Shown here piece by piece: positions 1 through 7,496 of a stretch of DNA of 16,530 nt. The notes below the pieces were generated by a model that saw nothing but the letters and a program-made list of their open reading frames with translations, was not told the DNA's origin and made no database searches. The stretch covers positions 1 to 16,530 of the forward strand of contig JACGCK010000543.1 of NCBI GenBank assembly GCA_014925825.1, given 5' to 3'. This DNA comes from Pholiota molesta (taxonomy: Eukaryota > Basidiomycota > Agaricomycetes > Agaricales > Strophariaceae). Position numbers and translations under genes: made by a program. Each line of letters begins with the position of its first letter. Positions within the stretch are counted from its first letter, which is position 1.

Positions 1-703
1 CGTCCTCTATCCAGGCCCTCTTTCATGCCTAGTCGGTATGCCTCTTCGCGCGCCGCCTGTATAAGGATTGTTTCATTCAATTGACGCGCCTTGGTTCGAT
101 TCTTTGCGGCTTCCGTCTCTGCAGAATGCCTTTGTCTGTCAACAAGCGCGATCACATCTTGAGCTCGGTATATTTCTCGTTGTGCAGTTTCCAGCTGTAT
201 CTTGTACATCCTGGGGATGATTAAAATGCTAACCCCGAGCACTACACATTGGAAGGAGAGCTTACCGCAGTTCCTCCTTTGCACGACCTGCATCCCGTAA
301 AGCCTCAAGTCTAGCGTCGTTTACAGCCTTCAAGTGGGAGGTCATCTCCCGGACCTTTCTTTCAGCATTGTCGGCACGCCGGCGCTCGGTGTCGACTTGG
401 TCCCTCAGCGCCTTGACAGTGCGTTTAATTTCCTCCTCCAGAGACTCTCGCTCGGACGTGCGAGTCGTTCTGGAGTGTCGGCGACTCGATCTGAGGCTAG
501 TGCTAGCATCTACGCCTGAGAAGGAAGGGAAGTTGTGGCTGAGGGGTCGGGGGTGTGCGCTGGCTGTTGGGGGCACCAGAGTTGCCAGGCTCCATGAGCG
601 CTTGATTCGGACCCAGCTCAGCGTCTGAACCACATTCAACCTGCACAGCCACTTTTCATTCTTCCGAAACTTTAACAAACCCAAACAAACCTACATTCTC
701 CAT
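1..703 (-). CDS. Coiled-coil protein of unknown function (5' part, cut by window edge)
   Basis: I do not recognise this gene. Four exons on the minus strand join in frame: 703-695, 640-577, 515-266 and 210-1, with introns of 54, 61 and 55 nt. The ATG at 703 gives only three codons (MEN) before a GTAGGT donor. The second exon is acidic and Pro/Asn-rich, and the third opens with a Ser/Arg-rich stretch. From about residue 45 on, the protein is almost pure charged heptad-like helix (for example ESLEEEIKRTVKALRDQ, then ETAQREIYRAQDVIALVDRQ), which indicates a long coiled coil. The last visible residues (REEAYRLGMKEGLDRG) are typical of fungal coiled-coil proteins. The acceptor at 516 has a strong pyrimidine tract. 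No catalytic motif, signal peptide or membrane segment is visible. The product continues beyond position 1. The first two short exons are less certain than the coiled-coil exons. Confidence 0.7.
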
Positions 704-1565
704 ACCGATACCTACAGGCAATAGCAGGCAAACAGTAACCTGTTCTGGAGGTTTACAGAAAGCGCCTGTTCTCAATCCTTCGTAAAGAAGACAGACTCCC
801 AAGCTACCTGATTTGGCTCGATTCACGCAAGATTCACGGACTCCGTGGCAGTATAGTGGCTATTGGAACGTGCTGCATCAATCCCTGGACATATGAATAT
901 TACGACAGCTTATGCCTCATGGGATCTTGTGAACCACCTGGTTCGCGCACAGTTCACAGGCTTCCACTGTTCTGTCGGCGTCTCATCTCACCGCTACTGT
1001 GTGTACGACGCATGTGTGTCGCACGCTGTCGTAATAGAGTTTTCCCAGAACCACCGACAGATCTATGTTTCCAAATTTGCTATTCAGCATTGGATATCCA
1101 AGCTTGATGCCTTGACCTTTGAAGCGTGAAGCACGGCTTGCCTGCAACTTGCAAGCTGTTCTTCTTTCGAGCCGCATTATTTTGGGAAAGCTCTCATGTC
1201 CCCTTCTTCTTGACTGTGCAGTGTCCCATTGCTTCGTACGTCGCCGGCGCGCCGACTGTCAAAGCTTAATCGATGCTCGGATTTGAATGTTGTCCGAGTA
1301 CGCTCACTATTTACACCATACTTCCGTTCTCATTCACCTCCTCCACTACGAATATCATATCTTCATTATTTTAATGACGATGCTATACTCACAGCCCCTC
1401 AACAGCCAGCTATTATCAGCGTGTTTCCTGGCATAAGGTATTAATTCACAGCCTCGCATGGTTCTCGATCAATTCCATTGAACAAGTAATCACGCCTAAG
1501 CGCTCCAGACGTCGAAAGTTATAAAATACGGTTGCTACCCCCAGGTTATCGCTTCACCCTTCAAG
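704..1565. other. Upstream region shared by two divergent genes
   Basis: No gene is supported in this 862-nt stretch. It separates the coiled-coil gene (minus) from the first metacaspase-like gene (plus) and so must hold both promoters. Short open frames exist (for example 863-1129) but show no family motif and no splice logic. The sequence becomes pyrimidine-rich from about 1310 towards the plus-strand gene, as is common in fungal promoters. A short inverted repeat (GCTTGC at 1136-1141, GCAAGC at 1151-1156) is present and has no assigned meaning. Confidence 0.6.
1520..1527 (+). promoter_or_regulatory. TATA box of the first metacaspase-like gene
   Basis: TATAAAAT lies 38 nt before the ATG at 1566, a good match to a core TATA element. 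The spacing implies a very short 5' leader of perhaps 10-20 nt if transcription starts about 25-30 nt downstream. The second metacaspase-like gene has only a weaker TATAAG at 4900-4905. Confidence 0.5.
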
Positions 1566-1589
1566 ATGTCCTCACCCTTCAAGATGTTC
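1554..1589 (+). repeat. 18-nt tandem duplication spanning the start codon
   Basis: Two adjacent 18-nt copies (1554-1571 and 1572-1589) differ at one base. Each contains TTCAAGATG. The duplication therefore supplies two in-frame start codons 18 nt apart, at 1566 and 1584, and the extra N-terminal residues MSSPFK. Confidence 0.9.
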
Positions 1590-3799
1590 GACAGCTTCCT
1601 GCACATCGCATCCTCTCCACTCTCCCTCTTCCGAAGGATGACCCATCCCTCCACTGGATGGAAGCTCTTCCGCTCTTCTCCTGGTGCTACGCACAGGCCA
1701 CCCAAAGATGAAGAACATCCAGCTCAACATCAACAAGTCCCGCCGAAGAAGAAGGCGCTCCTCATCGGAGTCCGCTCAATTCGCCCACCATCGAAGAAAC
1801 AGCCTACCAAGGACAAAGAAGCACCAACTCAAGAGAAACCACTCAAGGGTCCGCATAACGACGTCAACGACATGCGTGCACTGTTGATTGGTACGCACGC
1901 CTGGCTATGCGTCATAATCTACCGTTGCTCATCTCAACGCATACTTCTATAGAGGTGTACCACTACGCTCCGGGAGACATCACAACGCTACTCGATGATC
2001 CCAACCATATGCAGCCCACCAGGGCCAATATAGTGAGTTCAAGGTAGTGATCACTGCCGCCGTCGACTGACATATTACTAGCTGAAAGCAATTGACGAGC
2101 TAGTAAAAGACGCTAATCCGGGCGACAGCTTCTTCTTTCACTGTAAGTCTGTTTCGTATCATCTATTCTCAATAATCACACTGATTGTTTTTTCAGTTGC
2201 AGGCCATTCAGGGCAAAAGCCGACCAATGATCCAGAGGAGGAGGATGGAATGAACGAATGTAGGTTCACCCCATAAAATTGTCATCATTGTTTCTAATTA
2301 TTACCCATTCCTGTAGACATCTTAACCTACGATGGAAAAAAGATCCTAGATGATGTGAGCATCACACTTCACTCACCCCGAGTTAGACGTGAATCCTCAA
2401 CAATTACCTTTTAGATTTTGAATAAACGACTTGTCGAACCTCTTCCGGCCAAATCTACTTTGACAGCCGTTATAGATTCCTGTCATTCTTGTTCGATGCT
2501 AGGTCAGCATACTTGTCCCTTCCTTCTTTTACGAACGTTCTGAAAAGTCTATCCAGATCTCAAACATTTTCGCTGCAATCGAGTATTCGTACCTTGGATC
2601 AATAGAGGAAAACGTAGGACAAAGACTCTTCAATTCCTTACGTGTAAATATCGTCTTCGTTTATCCATGTGCTTATTTCTCTGACAAACCCAACAAACAT
2701 GTAGGCAGGAAGCCAGCGCGTCAGTCGTCTCTTGTCTATCACAGGGTGTTCACTCACTGATTCTGTCTTCTACAAACAGTTTTTGGGGCGGGCGAACTAC
2801 CGGAGCGGATCCGTACTCTTTCGAATAGAACTGAACCCCTGCCATCTATTAGGAGCGTGTTCGCGTCAAGTGCCAAATTCGCGAGGGTGAAACTCGACAC
2901 CAAATCCACTAGCGCCAAATCTGCAGCTCGCAAACTACTCACTCCGTTGTCTATCAATTGCAAAACGAATATCGACGATAATGCTTGGACGACATCTCCG
3001 GTTATGTGTGCGTCGCCAACACCCCGGTTCTGCGAGGGGAACAACTGTAGCCGATCTGGTTCAATCGACGAACGAACTCTTAGGGCAGATGTTGTAAGTT
3101 CGATCCATTTATTCATTCTATCAGGACGGATCATTTAATAATCCTTTCGTGCAGATCTGTATATCATCTTCGAGGGATGAACAGAAAACATGGGAAGATG
3201 CAAATGGGGTGTCTATGACTCAAATTATGGTCAAATTTTTGCGTAGGTCTTTCCATCATATCCAATTTATTTTCTCTCAAATTTATAATTGAGTAGGCGC
3301 AGACCCACATCCAGTTCTTGATAAACTGATGTCTCATATCAGGTATGATTACTTCTGAACATTCTGAATGTTTTCTAAGAAAAACTACAGCTTTACTATC
3401 TATGACGCCGCCTATGAGCGAAACAACCGAGCACGACAATATAAGAAGGACCATCAATCTTGGGTCACAAGTCGCGTGAAAGATACGACTCCTCGATCAG
3501 CCCAATCAAACGACAGTGAAGTCCCATTGAACGGAAATTTGGGGGCAGAACCAGTAGAATCTGAAGTGCCGCAAGTCAAAAGACTGGGAAAAAACAAAAG
3601 GGCAATGAGCCTGGAGATCAGCAATTTCCAAAACCCTGAGGTAATTATTCTTTTCGTAATTCCTTTCAACGTCATTGAATCGATTGTCTCCTTTCCTTAG
3701 CTTTCGAGTCATTTTCCTGTCGTAAGCCACTCCGTTTCCATACTACGTCCTATTCTCACAGACTTTTAGGACATGAAGACTCGCAAATGGAACTTATAA
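1566..3799 (+). CDS. Metacaspase-like protease (peptidase C14, caspase domain), upstream paralog
   Basis: Predicted cysteine peptidase of the caspase/metacaspase clan. The family cleaves after Arg/Lys and acts in stress response, protein quality control and cell death. Fourteen exons (1566-1890, 1953-2032, 2082-2142, 2197-2259, 2317-2354, 2415-2502, 2557-2643, 2705-2719, 2780-3093, 3155-3242, 3297-3342, 3391-3640, 3701-3721, 3770-3799) give 501 aa with no frameshift. The caspase core starts at about residue 62 (KKKALLIGV). KGPHNDVNDMRALL, ITTLLDD and PTRANI follow, as in yeast Mca1. The catalytic His is H159 (FFFHFAGHSGQ) and the Cys is C212 (VIDSCHSC). EEDGMNEYI lies between them. A p10-like part (DEQKTWED, then DPHPVL) follows a variable linker encoded by exon 9. 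The tail (MSLEISNFQNPELSSHFPV, then DMKTRKWNL) is shared with the downstream paralog. The usual His-Gly is His-Ser, and the Gly after DSCHS is Cys. The N-terminal 60 residues are not the long Pro/Gln-rich prodomain of classical type I enzymes. Activity is inferred, not shown. Confidence 0.9.
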
Positions 3800-4955
3800 A
3801 CCCTTGCGTTTGTGACTTGATTCCGCAAAAGGACTGTCCACTTTTCTGACAGATGCTTTACTGCCACCACCCGCTTATATCCCTTCCAAATCCCTTCGGG
3901 TCAACAATCATACCCTTTCTGACGCTTAACTATACCCTCATACTCATATGCTATATACTATATATTTGACTATTGCCCCAACACGTAAATCACTTCCTGG
4001 CGAATTTCTGGCAGGCGAGCCGTCGTAAAATCATTGTCTACAATGAGCTATGTGCTTATATTGTCGCCTGAGAAATATAAACTGTGTTTTCGAAATGAAG
4101 GCAGAGGAAGCTTTACCTTTCTCTATTTCAGGCTCTTGCGAAATTCGGTCAATTTCAATGAGAACTGAATGTCTTGTCTTGTTGGGTCATTCTTACTTAC
4201 TTCATCCCAAATTCATCCGAGTTATCAGTAAATCAATTGACCAAAATCATCAGCCTGGAAGGCTGCATATGCACGCATCAGTGACAGTACTGACTTTCGA
4301 AGGGTTTGAAGGATAGATCAGGACCAGTGTCACCTCAATCAGGTACATTTAACTAAGTGCGATCTTTTTCGCGCGATTGGAGGTTGTGGGCGAGTCGCTT
4401 GAAACTGGTTTGAGGGATTGCGATGACAGCGTTGTCCCAGCGACACAGATCCCGGGCCGGGCTTGAGATCTTGAGAGATCGTGCCACATCGATCATCGAA
4501 CGTCCTCCTCCACAATACCCCGTTTCACGCGGGATGTGAGCGTCGGGCGCACCCCAGGGTTTGAATGCGTGCCGCGACCCACTCTATATGGCCTGACAGG
4601 CCCAATGCTCCATCATTATGTCCGAGATGGCATCCAGACTCGGATTCCAATCTTCATTGGCTTCATGATCTCCCACTCGTCCGTCGCATACGTACTTACC
4701 TCCAACTCCCCAGAGAGCATGCTTCATTATACTGCCGAATGGCACTGCATCATGATGCATGATGATTGATTCATCGTTACATTGACCTATCAACGTGTTA
4801 CAGGATGGACCGATGGTTACAATTACAAGCAGTTCACAGGCTATAATGAATCCCAAAATATCGCCGATGCCATTTACTATGATCTTCGCGGCCAGCTCGT
4901 ATAAGATACAGAGAGGCTGAACGCTCTCGTCGCTTGCTCTTCGCCACAGGAAAAG
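3800..4955. other. Intergenic region between the metacaspase-like paralogs
   Basis: This 1,156-nt stretch holds the 3' end of the upstream paralog (AT-rich around 3940-3970) and the promoter of the downstream one. I see no trace of a third, broken metacaspase copy and no repeat ends. The longest open frame (4584-4964, minus) has no recognisable motif and overlaps the start of the next gene. A 14-bp palindrome lies at 4746-4759 and a weak TATA-like TATAAG at 4900-4905. Confidence 0.55.
4746..4759. promoter_or_regulatory. 14-bp perfect palindrome upstream of the second metacaspase-like gene
   Basis: TGCATCATGATGCA is its own reverse complement, about 200 nt upstream of the ATG at 4956. Its position and symmetry would suit a dimeric transcription factor, but no factor is identified and chance cannot be excluded. 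Confidence 0.3.
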
Positions 4956-7140
4956 ATGGATCAACGCTATCTAGTCCCCTGGCTCTCCAAACTGTTATGT
5001 TCCCTTCGTATCCCCTTCCCTATTCTGTCCATGCTCAGGAAGATGTTCATTTCCATCACTCATTTCACACCATTCCGGTCTCTCTTCACCACTATTCATA
5101 CAACATACCCAAGCGCATCCCAAATAGTCCCCGCGCCCAAGAAGAAGGCGCTCCTCATTGGAGTCTGCGGGACTCGCCTAGCGCCCAAGACACGGGCCGT
5201 TGAAGATCATGAAGGGTCCGACATTCTCAAGGGGCCTCATACAGATGTCAATTCCATGCGCGCCCTCTTAATTGGTACGTACGTTCTGGTGCTTGAGCTT
5301 TTGCATGCATCGTCGCTCAACGTAGCTTTCGCAGAGGTATACGGTTATGCCCCCACCGACATTACAATCCTGCTTGACGATCTGGATCTCGAGCATGTTC
5401 AGCCTACTATAATTAACATAGTGCGTTGAAAAAATTTCTGTGATGGACCAACACTGATTCAATCTTGCAAGTTAAAAGCGATGGATGATTTGGTGCGCGA
5501 CGCTAGGCCAGGCGATCGCTTCTTTTTCCACTGTGAGCCTATATACAGTGTCATTTTCTGTGGACAGAATCGCGAACTCACCTTGTGCGCCTTAGTTGCA
5601 GGCCACGCAGGACAAGACAAAACCGACGATCCTGGCGAGGAAGATGGAATGGACGAGTGTGAGTACATTTAGAACTGATGGTCGTAATCACCCACTGTTT
5701 CTCAATACATTTTTCTAGACATAGTGGTTTCTGATGGGAAGATCTTAGACAATGTATGCGTTGAATTTTTCTTGCATTAACACTTATTTTATGTCGTTCG
5801 CCTGCCAGGTCCTATGCGAGCGACTTGTCGCGCCCCTTCCACCTGGCTCCACTTTAACGGCTATCATGGATTCTTGTCACTCTTGTTCACTTCTTGGTCG
5901 GTGCATTTCGTTCTGAAATTACCATTTTTCACCTAATGAAACATTTTAGATTTGAAGCACCACCGGTGTAATCGAGTATACGTACCTTGGATCAGCAAGG
6001 GGAAGCGAAGGACGAAAACACGTTTTTACGAGACAGGTACAGTCCAACTATTTTTATTTATAACAACCCAGCTGACAATCATGCAGTCAGGAAGGATGCT
6101 AGTCAGTCAAAGAGCAGCTATGACCCCATTCAACTATTGACTTTTACCCCATATAATAGTGTGGCCCTCATCGATGCAACTGCGAGAACTCACCCGTAAC
6201 CTATCGGCTGATGATGTACATTTACCTTCCATGCAGAGCGTGTTTGAGTCAAGCACTTTGCCTACGACTCCCGCTCCCCGAAAAACGTTAAAAATCCTCA
6301 CGACTAACATCGACGACGCCGCACCTGTCTTCATGGCGTCTCCGGTTCAAGAGTACGCATCACCCAAGGACCTGTTCTGCGATGGCTTCAAGTGTCATCA
6401 ATCTAGTTCGATGGACGAACGCCAACGTCATGCAGATATTGTAAGTATTGTATTTCGAAATATGTTCCAAAACCCATCCAATATCACCTCTGTCCCAGGT
6501 CTGTTTATCATCGTCTGAGGATTCTCAGAAAACCTGGGAAGATGCGAAGGGAGCGTCCATGTCCCAAATTCTGATTGAGCTATTGCGTATGTCTCGTCAT
6601 TATATACCCTTTCCTCTCAAGATTTACAATCGCAAACAGGAAAAGAGCCACATCCCATTCTTTATAACATGATGCAGCATATCAAGTATGATTTCCCTTG
6701 TAGTCACGTTTGATGAAAATATTTATTTGAGCCGCTAGGTTCACTATACATCAGCAGATCTATCTCGATTTGCACACCAACGCACGCCAACACAGAAAGA
6801 GGGTGGCTTCCTACTTGGCGAAGAAGGAACTAGCATCCAAACGCAAAATCGTGCCAAGGCGTCATTCAGACGGGCAAGCAACATTGACCCTCGAGCATCC
6901 GCAACCGAAGAAACGGGCTAGGAGAAAGAAGTCGATGAGTTTGGAGATGACTAACTTCCAAGATCCCGAGGTAAATAATCTTGTTTAGCCTTCATCACAT
7001 CTTGGGCTTATGCTAATGGACCTATCTTCTTCCTTCAGCTTTCGAGTCTGTTTCCATTGGTAGGCTATGTTGCTTTTCTCCAATTGTTCACTCTTCTAAT
7101 GGCATATTAGGATATGCAGACACGCACCTGGAACATGTGA
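4956..7140 (+). CDS. Metacaspase-like protease (peptidase C14, caspase domain), downstream paralog
   Basis: Tandem paralog of the gene at 1566-3799. Fourteen exons (4956-5274, 5335-5420, 5472-5532, 5596-5658, 5719-5753, 5809-5896, 5950-6036, 6087-6101, 6160-6440, 6499-6586, 6640-6685, 6739-6970, 7039-7059, 7111-7140) give 483 aa. Exons 3, 4, 6, 7, 8, 10, 11, 13 and 14 have exactly the paralog's lengths, and all intron phases agree. The core begins near residue 63 (PKKKALLIGV). The dyad is H159 (FHFAGHAGQ) and C211 (IMDSCHSC); EEDGMDEYI lies between. Here His-Gly has become His-Ala. The PTRANI motif is changed to PTIINI. The N-terminus is unrelated to the paralog's: hydrophobic and basic, with LVPWLSKLLCSLRIPFPIL, possibly a membrane-associating or targeting helix. 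A basic cluster KKRARRKK (447-454) resembles a nuclear localisation signal just before the shared tail (MSLEMTNFQDPELSSLFPL, then DMQTRTWNM). The start at 4956 has A at -3 and G at +4. No frameshift is seen. Confidence 0.9.
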
Positions 7141-7496
7141 ATTCTGGACCGGATTCTGTCCTGGCATCCAGTCTTGCTGCTCGCATCTCCACCTGTTTTT
7201 AGTTCATCCGTGAGCACACACATCATACACGACATACTGTATATCACATTTGGGCATATTTTATTCATCTTATTCCTTGTTTATCATCCTGTTATCGTTA
7301 TGCTGTCATTTTGCTGTTCTGTACGCATATTACCTATACCACAATGTCTCAACATATCATGTACATCCAATCACCTCCGATATACCAACCTTCATCGTTT
7401 GGCCATTATATCTGGGGCAGGACTCCTTCGATAGAATAGTGAAAATTCAAACGTATAACTTATTGATCCCCTAGTCTTACATATCTAGTCTATACC
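7141..7496. other. Convergent 3' region
   Basis: These 356 nt separate the stop codons of the plus-strand metacaspase-like gene and the minus-strand amidohydrolase gene, so they should hold both 3' untranslated regions and polyadenylation sites. The sequence is T/A-rich. Its open frames (for example 7174-7434) are low-complexity hydrophobic translations without motifs, and I see no gene. Confidence 0.6.

Noticed and set aside
863..1129. 88-codon open frame on the plus strand in the first intergenic region
   Set aside because: No motif, no family resemblance and an overlapping equal-sized frame; composition looks like chance within a promoter region.
1136..1156. Short inverted repeat GCTTGC/GCAAGC
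   Set aside because: A six-base stem with a nine-base loop is too small to support a terminator, RNA or transposon end.
4584..4964. 126-codon open frame on the minus strand before the second metacaspase-like gene
   Set aside because: It overlaps the promoter and start of a well-supported gene and has no recognisable domain. An internal GTAAGT could be a donor, but no partner exon was found.
7174..7434. Hydrophobic open frame between the convergent genes
   Set aside because: The hydrophobicity comes from T-rich 3' untranslated sequence; there is no motif and it sits where both 3' ends are expected.
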